Shown here: one piece after another, positions 22,174 to 32,883 of the stretch
How the letters are laid out: every line of letters starts with the position of its first letter
How positions within the stretch are numbered: the stretch's first letter is position 1
Origin: Adiantum capillus-veneris
Lineage: Eukaryota; Streptophyta; Polypodiopsida; Polypodiales; Pteridaceae
NCBI GenBank assembly: GCA_014529385.2
Contig: CM043956.1
Span: 66,762,281 to 66,826,280 of the forward strand
Length of the DNA stretch: 64,000 nucleotides
Direction of reading: 5' to 3'
Program-made: the position numbers and the translations under genes
The notes under the pieces: model-generated
The model's database searches: none
Told to the model about the DNA's origin: nothing
Seen by the model: the letters and a program-made list of their open reading frames with translations, nothing else

Positions 22174-22866
22174 CTACCCTTCTACCACCTCTTCCTTAAC
22201 AATAAGGGGACTCTCCTTGTAAGTCAACAAATTAGCTAGGGTAGCTCTTGTACTGTCTTCCACTAAAAAAGAGAACTCAAACTCTTGCAGCTCAATTACC
22301 CATTTCTTGTCCACATTTGACATGTTAGTGCCATTAATTAATTGTGGAAAAAAGGTGTAACTCGTTAAGAAAACAAAGGTCGTGGTAGCAAGTAATGATG
22401 AAATCCTTGACAAACAAATATTACACTGGCCATCACTAGCTCTACTTCCCAATTTTCTTTCTGCTACCAACTTCACTCGGCTTGGACAATACACTGGCCT
22501 CATATAATGTCTGCCCTTCCCCTTTTGCAATAGCATGGCTCCAATGGAATCATCACCTACTAATGGATTTACATAAAGTGCTTGCTCCCAATCAGAAGCT
22601 TGCATGGCTGACAACCCCCCTAACACCTCTTGAAAAACTTCTTCACACTTGTCATTCCATTTCAATGGATCATGCTTTGCCACTTGTTGTAATGGATAAA
22701 GGAGTTGTGAAGACAATGGAATAAATCGTGCCATGTACTTCACTTTGTGTATAAAGGTTGCCAATTGCTTTGTACCCTTAGGTGATGGAAGAAGAATAAT
22801 AGACTTAACCTTGTCTGGATCAGCCTCAATGCCATTTTTTGACACCATATGGCCCAATAACTTCAC
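22174..22866 (-). pseudogene. RT C-terminus and first RNase H of element B
   Basis: A 230-codon frame equivalent to A residues about 825-983 plus the following part: 'KLLGHMVSKNGIEADPDKV', the connection segment, then the RNase H opening. It is in the same frame as the RT ORF at 22873-23874, separated only by a TAG at about 22869-22871. A has CAG at that codon, so the stop is a C-to-T change that can be read directly from the two copies. Confidence 0.85.
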
Positions 22867-22872
22867 CCTTGG

Positions 22873-23874
22873 CTATGCTAGATGACATTTCTTTGGATTT
22901 AGTTGTCCTCCACATTCATCATATCGAGCCAATACCACATGCAGCTTCTCATGGTGTTCAGCCCTACTGTTGTAGACACAAAAGTTGTCCATAAAATCTT
23001 TAACACAACTACCAATGAATGGTGACAATACCCAATTTTCTCTCTCTTGATAGAAAGATGGTCCATTTGACAACCCAAATGGAAATACCATGTAGCAATA
23101 ACAACCCCATGGCATACTAAAAGTTGTCTTTGTTTGGTCTTTAAGAGAAATCTTCAATTGAAAATAGCCTGAAAAACTATCACACACATTGTACCTCTCA
23201 TAACCTGCCACTGAATCCAAGATGTGATATGGAAGAGGATATGGGTTCTTCTTAGTGGCTATATCTAAGGTTTTCAAATCTACACAAGTCCTCCACTTTG
23301 TATCCTTCTTTGGGCTGACCAATACTGGACTCACCCATTCTGTGGTCTCCATTGGGACTATGAACCCTGCCTTCAATAACTTGTCCACCTCTTCCCGCAA
23401 GGCTTCCATCTGCTCTTGACCCATCCTTCTTAGCCTTTGCCGCACTGGCTTAGCACCTTCCTTCAATTGTATATGCATCTCTTCTTCGTTGAACCGTCTA
23501 GTCTCTTCATACGAAGTAATGAACAATCCAGTAAAACTAGCCAGCATGTGCAAATATATCTCCTTCTCCATAGCTGAAAGCTCTCCATTGATCATTTGTG
23601 TCATCAATTCCTGCTTCTTTGACAATCCAACCTTGGTTTTCATCAGTCCTTCAATCACTTCATAAGTCCCTTCACTTTCATCTTCAATCTCATTTTCAAA
23701 TACAACTAAATGAGACTGGTGGATTTCTTTGTCCATTAGAAGAAATGCAACATCAATATCCTCATTACTGTTGGTAGTACTATCATTGTCCTCATCAGAC
23801 ACGATGGAATAGTCTTCATCACTAGACTCATCCTCATCTTCATAAAGTTCCTCCAATAGTTTTCTTGTGTCCAT
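22873..23874 (-). pseudogene. Reverse transcriptase of element B
   Basis: A 333-codon frame: acidic spacer, 'HIQLKEGAKPVRQRLRRMGQ', RT palm and fingers with 'VSPKKDTKWRTCVDLK' and 'FSGYFQL'. At the catalytic site it reads FMDNF: the second of the two aspartates, present in A as FMDDF, is an asparagine (codon complementing 22984-22986). RT would be inactive even if translated. Confidence 0.88.
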
Positions 23875-23911
23875 ATTATATAGATTCTTGGCACCTGTCT
23901 TTCCATAGAGG

Positions 23912-24640
23912 CTAATTGTACCACGTCTTCAATCTTGAACAGCTCCCACTGTACGTAACCATGGTCTGTCCAGTATAATAGGATATGCTCCCAACCTCCG
24001 CTGGCATCACATGAAAATCAACCACCACCTTTTCATCATACGCCTCCACTTCTAAGCTCTTTACAACACCCAAACATTTTATTTTTGGATGGTTTGCCAA
24101 TCTGATCTGAAAGCGTGACACCCTTGTCAATGTAAGACCCATCTTCTCAATGCATGAGTGTGTTATGACACATATTTGGGATCCACCATCAACATAACCT
24201 TGTCCCATATTTTTTCTTTTGTGCCACACATCTACTATTGGCCAAATGTCTGGTAGCTCATCCATTGCCAACAGCTTCATTGAACCTCTCTCTGGTTCTT
24301 TCTCCATTGGGTTAACCATCCTCTTCCACTGTTGCTTTAGCTTAGGCACCATCTCTATAAGCTGCTCAAAAGTAACATCTTCTTTCCTGCTTGTCAGATC
24401 CTCCTTCAAGTCATAGCTTAATTGCCCATCTCCTAGTGGAAAATATGAAACATGAAACTTGCAATGAGCCATTCTTTTCCTCTTGGCCTTGACATCCTCG
24501 TCTGCATGTCTCTTTCCCTTATTCTTACTAGGACCTGCACCATTTCTTCCTTCCTTATCCTGTTTGGTCCTCTTCCTAATACGCATCACTAATGTATCCT
24601 CCAGCTTTGTTTCCTTCTCCAAGGTGACCACACTTAACAC
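23912..24640 (-). pseudogene. Gag end and protease of element B
   Basis: A 242-codon frame matching A residues about 240-480: the Lys/Arg-rich linker, then 'GYVDGGSQICVITHS' of the aspartic protease. VDGGS replaces A's VDGGA. The frame is lost shortly after the LVM/RPW flap region. Confidence 0.85.
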
Positions 24641-25231
24641 TTTTGTCTTTCCTTTTCCTCTTGGGTTAATCCACTGGTTCCTTCTTCTCCCTTAATTTCA
24701 ATGCCATAATCATTTGACCTAGTTAGCAACTGTCTTGGAAATAGATACATGTCTCCCCCCATCCTTGGTGTCTTATCACATTGTGAGCTGATGTGGCCCA
24801 ACTCTCCACAATTATAACATGTGGACGTCTGCCTCTAGACCCTACCATTGATTTGTCCAACACCATTCCTGGGTTTTTATTCACCTCACGGCTGATTTGC
24901 AAACCTTACACGATCTCGATTATTTCCCACATTACCTAGCATGTTTAGGCTGAGATTCTTCATTAAATCTACCACTTGCCTCATGTCTTGCCTTAGCCCA
25001 TCATCTTGCACTGTTGTAGTTACCACTGCTAGCATAACCTGAGGAGTAGCAAAAACCACTAGTTCGTGATGAAACTTGCAAAGAATCCATAGACTGAAAT
25101 TCAGGCCTCCTGGGCAAAGACTCTACTCCTAGCTGACTCATTCTTCTCAGCTTCCACTCTTTGTTCCTTGCTACATCTAGTGCATCTTCATATATCCTAG
25201 GCTTCTTTAGCTCCACTCGCCAACGTATATT
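24641..25231 (-). pseudogene. Gag remnant of element B
   Basis: It includes the 'NIRWRVELKKPRIYEDALDVARNKEWKLR' block (ORF 25001-25246) and a decayed zinc knuckle near 24780-24830. Homology to A ends at 25231, exactly where element C begins, so the last residues of that ORF (25232-25246) are copia sequence. Confidence 0.8.
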
Positions 25232-25457
25232 TGTTACCATACACATGTGGTAGTGATGTGTGTGAACACACTAGGACCGTCGGGGCATTTTTTCCCTCTT
25301 TAGGAGGTTTTTTCCCCCGAGCATTGTATATACGCCCATCACTCTAGGGCTATCTATCTTTCCATTGCACACTAAGTAACACACTCTCTATGTGTGCCTT
25401 GAGCTTCCTTCATCTTCTCCAAGCTGTGTGCGTTTCTTTGCAACCCTAATTCCAACA
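25232..25457 (+). repeat. 5' LTR of element C
   Basis: A short 226-bp LTR, TGTTACCATA...TTCCAACA, matching the solo LTR at 4430-4658. It contains a TATA-like tgtatata. The base before it (25231) is still element B gag; the matching right target duplication cannot be checked because the 3' end is lost. Confidence 0.93.
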
Positions 25458-25459
25458 AT

Positions 25460-25471
25460 TGGTATCAGAGC
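25460..25471 (+). other. Primer-binding site of element C
   Basis: TGGTATCAGAGC, two bases after the LTR: the standard plant copia primer site, complementary to the 3' end of initiator tRNA-Met. Confidence 0.95.
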
Positions 25472-25766
25472 AGGTTGCGTCCTCCGGGGCTTAGTCGTCA
25501 GCTGCTCCAGTACATACCTGCTCACTTTCTCCGATTTCAATGAGCTTTGGCTCATATTTTTTATTTGGGCTCATTTCAGCCTCCGTTTCCACTACAGGCA
25601 GTGCTGCACAGGCTATTTCGTCATTTTGTGCAGAGTTTCTGTCAATGTTGTTTTTTGCATAACAGGTGCCTTATAGTCTTTTACGGTTTGTGCTATATAG
25701 CACGTGTTGTTACCGCTCCATTTCTCCTATTTTCGGGTAGTTTTCATATCAGGTGCAGCATTTACC

Positions 25767-26812
25767 ATGGCTGACAACAACAACATAGATGTGTTCAAGA
25801 TGTTTGCTGCTGAGGACAGGTTGGATGGGGACAATTACCCTATGTGGGCTTATATGATGCAGCATGTGCTTGTGTCAAAGGGCGTCTGGAATATTGTGCA
25901 GGTCATTGATGTACGTCCTGGTTCTGAGGATGTAGGCGATGTTGAGGATGTTGAAGGTCTTGTTGCAAGGTTTGCTGCTATTAGAGTTGTTTTGCCTACG
26001 GCAGAACAAGCTCGTTAGGATGTTAAGGATGCGCATGCTCATGCATTGATTGCGTTGTCTGTGAAGCGCACCATTGTTCCTCACATCCGTTCAGCAAAAT
26101 CTGCAAAACAGTCTTGGGATATTCTAGCAGGTCTTTATGCAAGTCGCAATGAGGCTAAAATTGCTTTGCTGCGTAAAGAGCTGGAGTCAAAGATTATGCA
26201 TGAGGAAGATGATATGGACACTTTCCTTGCTAGTGTCAAGGATATCAATGAGCAGCTTATTTCTGCAGGTGAAGTCATTTCAGACAGTTCCCTTGTGCAG
26301 ACTGTTCTTGATGCCTTACCAGATTCCTACCAGACTTTTGCAAGTACTTGGAGACTGATGACCCAAGGAAATCCTGAAGTTGACAAGTTTGATGCATTAT
26401 GCACATTGCTGTTGCAAGAGTCACTTTCTAGAAAAAACAAGACTAGGCAATGTGCAGTTGAACAGGCTTTTATTGCTTCTCAAAGAAAGTGTGGTAACAG
26501 TAATGCAGCCACTTCTTATGGTTCTGCTGCGAGTGGCAAAAATTATGTTCGTAATGCTTCTACTGGCAGCACTTCGTCTGGCAATTTTGGTGATAAGGGC
26601 AAAAAGAAGACGCGTTGCCATTATTGTAAAGCTAATGATCACTTGATCAAGTCGTGTCCTAAGTTGAAGGCCAAAGAGGCTAAGAAGAAAGAGGGTGGTT
26701 CCACTGCAAATGCTAGTTCCACTACAAATGCAGCCATTGTTGAGTCTTCTGTGATGCTAATGTTGATGCAGAATGGGCTTTTAGCGCAGAGTGCACTTAC
26801 AATCCTACTGTC
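25767..26812 (+). pseudogene. Gag of element C
   Basis: The ATG at 25767 begins 'MADNNNIDVFKMFAAEDRLD' and leads into 'GDNYPMWAYMMQHVL', the usual copia gag opening. A TAG at 26016-26018 breaks it; the same frame resumes with a UBN2-like gag body (LLRKELESKIMHEEDDMD, then VQTVLDALPDSYQTF) and a zinc knuckle CHYCKANDHLIKSC near 26617-26660. The frame runs on past the gag/protease boundary without protease motifs because of a frameshift between about 26760 and 26850. Confidence 0.88.
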
Positions 26813-26824
26813 CATGATGCATGC

Positions 26825-28117
26825 TTGTCAATTGCTACAGATTCACATGTGTGGTATTTTGACAGTGGTGCTACAAAGAACATTACCTTACATCGTGAAT
26901 TGTTTACCTCTCTCGAGTCTGTCCCTCATGGGAATTCAGTCACTTGTGCCAACAATGCCTCTTATCCAGTTCAGGGAGTTGGAAAGATTGTGCTTACTGC
27001 TGCTAATGGCAGTTCTTTCACACTTGTTGATGCACTTTATGTACCTGGGATCAAGAAGAATCTCTTGTCTGTATCGGCACTTGCTAGACTTGGACTTGTA
27101 GTCAAATTTGTGGATGACAGATGTACAGTTCATGATCTCAGTTTTGGAGATGAAATTGTTGCATATGGCTTTTTGTGCCGTGGGCTGTATAAGCTCACTT
27201 TGTATGACAAGTTTGGACAAAATTTTGCAAATGCTGTTGCAGATTCAAGGGCTATTTCAGATGCAAAACTTTCACATGCACGTTTTGGTCTTCTGAATTT
27301 TGCCAGTTTGCTGCATTTACAGAAATCTGATATGGTTGCTTCTTTGCTGCCTCTTGAAGCACCTGTCAAACATGTTTGTGAAGGCTGTATTTTGGGTAAG
27401 ATGCAGCGTTCTAAGTTTCCAAACGATGGTTCAATTCGGGCCACATGCAGGTTGCAGCTTGTGCATAGTGATGTTTGTGGGCCCATGCAAACTCCGTCCT
27501 TAGGCAATTACCTGTACTTCGTGACTTTCATTGATGATTACTCCACGCATGCATGGGTATTTACGCTTAAAGCGAAGTTCGAAGTTTTTATGTGCTTCAA
27601 ACAATTTCTGGCTATGGCTGAAAATGTCTCAAAATGTACTATGGGCACCCTCCGTTCCGATCGAGGGGGGGAGTATATGTCTCATGAATTTAATGCATTT
27701 CTGGCTAGTCGTGGGATAAAACACCAATGTACAGTGCCTTATACACCTCAGAAAAATGGTGTTGCTAAGAGAAAAAACAGGTCACTGACGGAAATGGCAC
27801 GATGTATGGTCAAAAGTCAAGCTTTGCCGCATTCTTTTTGGCTTGAGTCCATCATGTGTGCCAGTTATGTACTTAACAGGTGTCCTACGAAAGCTTTGCA
27901 GTCTATTACTCCATATGAAGCATGGCATGATAGAAAGCCTTTTATTGAGCACATGCGTGTTTTTGGCTGTTTGGTATATGCTTTGGTGCCACAAGTGCAG
28001 CGCAGAAAATTGGATGATAAGGCTGTCAAATGTATTTTTGTTGGTTATAGTGCTGAAAAGAAAAGGTTACAGGTTGTATCATCCGCAAACAAAACGTTCC
28101 GGTTTCAGGGGATGTAG
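26825..28117 (+). pseudogene. Protease-integrase of element C
   Basis: 430 codons. The protease active site is D13-S-G-A (WYFDSGATKN), with the flap-side LLSVSAL near 81. The integrase zinc domain keeps C185 and C188 but reads HARFGLLN: the second histidine position is leucine. In the catalytic core D216 (LVHSDVCGP) and D279 (LRSDRGGEY) are present, but the third residue, 36 positions on, is K315 (NGVAKRKNR) where the family has glutamate. The frame is lost after the GYSAEKK segment, and RT resumes in another frame. Confidence 0.9.
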
Positions 28118-29195
28118 TGTTTGTGGAAGATTCTCTTCAGCCCTTGCTGTCATGTACTAGAGACAGTAATGTAAGCTCACAGGACATTTATGACACTTTG
28201 TTGCCTCTTTTCAGTGGTGGAAATACGAATGTAATTTTCAATGAGGCAAATGTACAGCCTATGGGGGTTTCTGAAAATCTTACAGATCAGCCTATTACTG
28301 ATGCAGATGTACATGACGTACTTGATGAGGAAAGGGCTGAAAATGAGCAGGCTAGAGGTATGCCAAAATGGCTGGTGCACACTTTGCGTGACAGTAAATT
28401 GGATGCACCTTTGTCTAGTCGTACTTGTTCAGGCTCTTGCCATGCATCTTATGCATCAGATTGTTATGCTTTGGTTGTGTCTAGCTTACATGATGTTGAG
28501 GAGCCTCTATCTTTTGATGAAGCACAGAATTCAGAAAATTGGATGGTTGCCATCCAATCAGAATATGATGCACTTATAGAAAATGACACATGGACTTTAT
28601 GTGATTTGCCTCCTGGCAAAAAGGCCATTGGTACGAAGTGGGTTTACAAGTTGAAACGCAAGCCGGATGGTGAGATTGATCGCCATAAGGCTCGACTTGT
28701 TGCAAAGGGTTATGCACAACAAAAAGGCATTGATTATGAAGAGACTTTTTCTCCCAGTTGTCGTATGACTACTGTGCGTTTTCTATGTGCATTGGCAGCT
28801 CATTTTGGTTGGGATGTACATCAATTAGACATTGTTACTGCTTTCTTGAATGGTGACATATTTGAGTAAGTTTATGTAACACAGCCTCGCGGTTTTGTCA
28901 TAAAAGGACAAGAGGACAAAGTGTGCAGATGTAAGAGGGCTTTGTATGGGTTGAAGAAATCTCCTCGTGCTTGGTATGAGAAAGCTGACACTCATTTGGT
29001 TAAACGAGGCTTTCGTAACAGTCCAACAATGTAAAGCGTGATGGTGATGTACTTCTCATTGTGGTTCTTTATGTCGATGATTTGCTAATCACTGGACCAA
29101 ATGAGAGGCATATTGCTGAATTTAAGGCTGATTTGAATGCTACTTTCAAGATGAAAGATTTGGGGATGTTGCTGCTACAAACGGAAGACGTTTCA
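28117..29195 (+). pseudogene. Reverse transcriptase of element C (truncated)
   Basis: The frame from 28117 contains the spacer and then 'AIGTKWVYKLKRKPDGEIDRHKARLVAKGYAQ' and 'VHQLDIVTAFLNGDIFE' with the first catalytic Asp, ending at a TAA (28867-28869). The same frame continues with 'YGLKKSPRAWYE'. After another shift, the frame at 29061 holds the YVDD motif (LYVDDLLITG). Copia similarity fades after 'FKMKDLG' at about 29166. Confidence 0.88.
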
Positions 29196-29761
29196 TCCTT
29201 GCAAAATACCTCAAATAGCATGATAGAAACAACAAAGCACCGCAAAATATGCATACCTGGCAAATCCTATGATCATATAATCAAATCGTACACGAACAGA
29301 GAGAAAAAGAGAGAAAGATAGAGCGAGAGAGCACGTGCAGGCGCACCTCCTAGAGTGGAGTGCTACGCCAGCACGTCGCAAGAGGAGAGAGGAGAGGAGA
29401 AAAGAGCAACGCAGACACTGGGTGCAATCTCCCCCCGTGCAAGAGTGACCATTTCCCTCTTGCACGTATTTAATTTATAGATTCTTGAATGGTCAAAGTG
29501 AGTACAAACTGGCCGGCCGGTCATAAATGGCCAAAGCTCATAAAGAGCACTTGAATAATCAAATATACATAAAATATAGTATCCTTCTGCATAATTCATT
29601 ATCTGCTAATGCTTTTGCCACCTGTCAGCTGCAATAAATGGATAAATATCAATTCCATAACATACCTCTCTATTGGAAAGCAATTGTCCTCAGTTGCGAA
29701 GATAAAAATCTGTAAACAATACTTGTCAAAAACAGTGATTAGTATGTTGTGTCAAAAAACA
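29196..29761. other. Unassigned junction DNA between elements C and E
   Basis: About 570 bp that belong neither to the copia RT nor to the gypsy pol. A purine-rich stretch (about 29290-29400, 'agagagaaaaagagag') stands out. No TIR or LTR edge is visible. It marks where C lost its 3' half and E lost everything after its RT start. Confidence 0.4.
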
Positions 29762-30906
29762 TCACATAATAAAAGAAAAATTTATGAAACTAAACAGCAG
29801 ATTCCAAGGCACATGAGGTATTGTGAAAATTACCATAGGAGCTACAATAGAAGGATCAACACATCCTATCTCATGTGGCTCAAATGCAAAAGCCTTACCA
29901 TGCTTTGAAAGCATTTCTTTGAAGCACTTTGTCTCCTCCTGTGTTAGAAACTCCTTGTGACCAATCTGCAAGTCTTGGAAAGACTCCTTTGTGAAGGTAT
30001 GCCCAATATTTTTAGGATTCCTCAAACTTGGTTGTAAAGAAGCCTCCTCAATCTTTTCCCTGTTGTTGGGTGGTAAGGGTGAAGCTACTGGTTTCACCTT
30101 CTTTGCTACACTCTTGTATTTAGTTTCAACATGGACTTCTGGGCCAACTGTTTGGCTTTCTTTAAAGGCTTCTATTACTTAATACATTTCCATAGAGAAA
30201 ACTTCCACAACTTCATTTTCAAGATGCACATTAGACCCCATTATAGCATCAAGCTCACCCATAGTATCTACAAAAGAAACTTGTTCACACAAACCCAAAA
30301 CATTTTCAGTAGGCTCTAGCAACCCACTCTTTTTCATGCCTATTTGTACATTATGCACATATTGCCTCTCACATCTCTTCAAATCTTCAAGTTTTGTAAA
30401 ACATACTGATACATTCTTTGTTACCAAGGAGCTCGTTGAAAACGCTTCACCTATTTTTGGATCAGGCGAGACCCTTTTTCTTTTTGTACCACTGCAATCC
30501 CGCTTTACAATGGTACTTGGCCAAAACCCATCATTTCTCTATGATCATGAAACTCTTTGCTCACCTTTTGTAGAGGATATTCTCTGAGGTTGTCACGATT
30601 TCTTTCATGGTTTACACAAACTGTGAGAAATTGGACCGCTCTTTTACCATCTTTGCTACGTATCCTAGCATATGCTGAACCATCATCCATTACCTTTGTT
30701 TCCGTTTGAACTCCCACAATGTAGGGTTGTCCAAGGATGAGATGATATGAAGATGTATCCTGTACAAAGAAGTTTTAGTTAATCTTTACATCACCTATTG
30801 TTACCTTCACACATGGACATGCTGCATACAATTCATCGGATGAATTGTTTGCCACTTTTACCATCCAACCATGATCTGTGTCCATCGGCCATTTGCACTT
30901 GTTGTA
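29762..30906 (-). pseudogene. Protease end and RT entry of element E
   Basis: Frames at 30775-30906, 30505-30717 and 29762-30097. They contain 'SSYHLILGQPYIVG' (the LILGxPxI segment of retroviral-type aspartic proteases, near 30740), then the linker, then 'EFLTQEETKCFKEMLSKHG' with 'KAFAFEPHEIGCVDP', the usual lead-in to gypsy RT. RT itself, RNase H and integrase are missing; element F supplies the homologous RT onwards. The part of the ORF annotated beyond 30906 is D LTR. Confidence 0.8.
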
Positions 30907-30911
30907 GAGAC

Positions 30912-32427
30912 TTGATGGCGGAAAAAGAGCAGTGCAATCGAGTGGCCTGTGTACTCGTGCACACTCCACAAACCACGCCTCATGAAAACAAGCAAAGAAC
31001 AAAACAAAGGGGCACCACCCTAAATTAAGAGGTTTAGGGACCTCGCACATAGTGCACATAGGCAAGTGAGACTTCTGGCATTATGATGGCATCAAAACAT
31101 ATAGCAAAACACATAAAAACGAAGCTTAGGGACCTTATGTAGCATATATATACACAAGACATCAGCTTAACAATACAACAGCATCTGATCATACATAACA
31201 ATGATAGGGAGAAGCAAGCCAAGGATGGCATAATCCCTTGTCAAAAACAATCAACCCAACAAGTAGGTATGATCCTACTAGCAACACATCAATACCTTAG
31301 AGAATGATGGCGAGGATGGTGGCCATGGAGCATGAGAGAAGACTTCTTATTTAGGTTTTAGGACTAGTAATGTAGCATACTAGAGGGAGAGAGCGAGAGG
31401 GAGAGAGAGTAGAGCTCCCTCCATAGCTCCTCGTTGTGAGCAATGTCGTCATAGCTTCATTGCTTGGTGAAGGAGGTGAAGTGTTGTTGTTTTGAGTGAG
31501 AGAAGGCCTCCTTATATAGGTTTCTGAGAGGGTTTAGGATTAGGGATAAACATGCTTAAATCCGCTGATTGGGGTTACTTTTTGCTTAGGGTGGTCAACA
31601 AATTGAGGTCACCTGATATGTCACCATCAAGATATTCTCTAGAGTGATGTGAGAGGGGAGGGTAAATGCTGATTTTTCTGATTGCGACACATGGGGATAA
31701 GGCCTTGACCAGCATTTAAGAGCAGGTAGGTGGCTGTTGAAACTGGAGGTTCTGCACATGTCAGGGGGGGGCCTGCTGGGTCCTCCTGAATATCAAATTC
31801 TCAAAAAATCCTCAACCATGGCTTCTTTTGACATGTGTTCTTTGAAAAAATCAGCATGTCTCTTTTCAACTCAAAAGTCTTTATCCCTGTTGACTCACCT
31901 TTACCATAAGATTTTCCCCTTTTCTCCTCCTGTAACTGCATTGTTGATGCCCAATCACTGCTTCTAGTAACAGTGAACTGTTACCTACCAAATACTTATG
32001 GTGCAGTAAAAAATATTTACCATGGGTAAAAAAAAGTTACTGTAGGTAAAAAGTAATTTGTATTTACCATGTAGGTGAAAAATATTTACTATAGGTAAAA
32101 AAATATTTACTGTGGTAAAAAATATTTACTGTCGGTAAAAAAGTGAAAACGGAGTATGCTGTGCTGTGAGTCCACACGAACATCCTCATGTAAATTTCAC
32201 TAGAAATTCACACCTAGAATGGGCTATTCTGTAAGATATAGGTTGTAGGCATGCATAAGAGCTCGCTCCCACGTATCTTCTGTCCATGGCACTTTTTACT
32301 CTTTGGTGCTTGTGAAGTAGATTTTTCTTCTCTTTCGAGATCCCTTGGACTAGAGTATCCTCATCTCCCCAACAACTGACTGTGCCTTTATTGCATCTTC
32401 ACAAGGGGTCCTAAAAACCATGCATCA
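30912..32427 (-). repeat. 3' LTR of element D
   Basis: 1516 bp, TGATGGCGG...CATGCATCA on the plus strand (TG...CA ends). Preceded by the target duplication AGACT. Contains the palindromic GTAAAAAATATTTAC-type array at 31990-32140. Confidence 0.95.
31990..32140 (-). repeat. Palindromic micro-repeat array in D 3' LTR
   Basis: About seven units related to 'ggtaaaaaatatttactgt', spaced about 20-30 bp. The core gtaaa...tttac is self-complementary, so units can pair with each other. In the minus orientation this lies about 300 bp into the LTR, the U3 promoter region. The second LTR has the same array at 37979-38129. Confidence 0.8.
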
Positions 32428-32430
32428 TAT

Positions 32431-32444
32431 AGCCCTCCCCCTTA
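32431..32444 (-). other. Polypurine tract of element D
   Basis: The minus strand reads AAGGGGGAGGGCT a few bases before the 3' LTR, the expected primer for plus-strand synthesis. Confidence 0.82.
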
Positions 32445-32505
32445 ATCTAGAGGTATTTGATGCTTCTAGCTGTAGGTTGTGCTACAATAGGGTTCTCTTG
32501 AATAC

Positions 32506-32721
32506 TTACCCACCTGGTACCAATTGAATTTGCCATGTTACTGCTTTCTTGGTTGATGCACCCTGTTTAGTCCTTTCTGATGAATAATTGTATCCATCCA
32601 TGACTAACAATTGGTCTCCTAGACCCTTGAAAGCCATACCCCATCCATTGTCAATATCCGCTTTCACTGGTAGCATTCTCTTTTCTTCTTTTTTGTCGTT
32701 TTTTTTTTTTTCTTTGCCCAA
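32506..32721 (-). pseudogene. Kelch-repeat-like captured gene fragment inside element D
   Basis: The minus frame contains 'PVKADIDNGWGMAFKGLGD' then 'QLLVMDG' and 'WQIQLVPGG'. This spacing (NGWG.AFK..GD.LLV..G, then W) closely resembles one blade of plant F-box/kelch proteins of the SKIP11 type as I know them. It sits between the protease-fusion ORF and the polypurine tract, where integrase would normally end, and has no retroelement counterpart in A or B. The 5' side is a poly-A/Lys-rich stretch ('KEKKKNDKKEEK'), and there is no start of a full gene. It is best read as a captured host fragment; the kelch identification is by eye and moderate. Confidence 0.45.
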
Positions 32722-32883
32722 CCCCTCATTGAGTATTCATGCCCAACCATAGTATTATTTAGGTAAAAGATGACTGTATAGAGAGAATTATATAGCATAG
32801 AGCTATAGACTGTATAAGAAAAATGATAGTATAGTGGCTATATAGATAGGATAGAGATAGAGAAAAAAGAATCTGCTACTGCA

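Larger units (their letters stand above)
19195..25231 (-). mobile_element. Element B: Tat-like gypsy relative of A, reverse orientation, 5' part missing
   Basis: Read on the minus strand this gives gag, protease, RT, RNase H, second RNase H, integrase, a polypurine tract and one LTR (19195-20325), all clearly homologous to A. The 5' LTR, leader and start of gag are absent: at 25231 the gag sequence stops abruptly at the first base of copia element C. B and A face each other across only 68 bp. Stops and frameshifts occur in every domain and the RT catalytic motif is altered, so B is an older, dead copy. Confidence 0.93.
25232..29195 (+). mobile_element. Element C: Ty1/copia retrotransposon, 3'-truncated, inserted in element B
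   Basis: An LTR (25232-25457), tRNA-Met primer site, gag, protease, integrase and then reverse transcriptase: the integrase-before-RT order of Ty1/copia. Homology stops shortly after the YVDD motif at about 29070, near 29166-29195; RNase H, purine tract and 3' LTR are missing. It begins inside the gag of B, so it is younger than B. Multiple frameshifts and stops, and a changed integrase catalytic residue, make it dead. Confidence 0.92.

Noticed and set aside
31034..31231. Paired small ORFs in the D LTRs (also 37023-37220, 31737 and 37726)
   Set aside because: They recur only because the LTR is repeated; no start context or protein resemblance beyond that.
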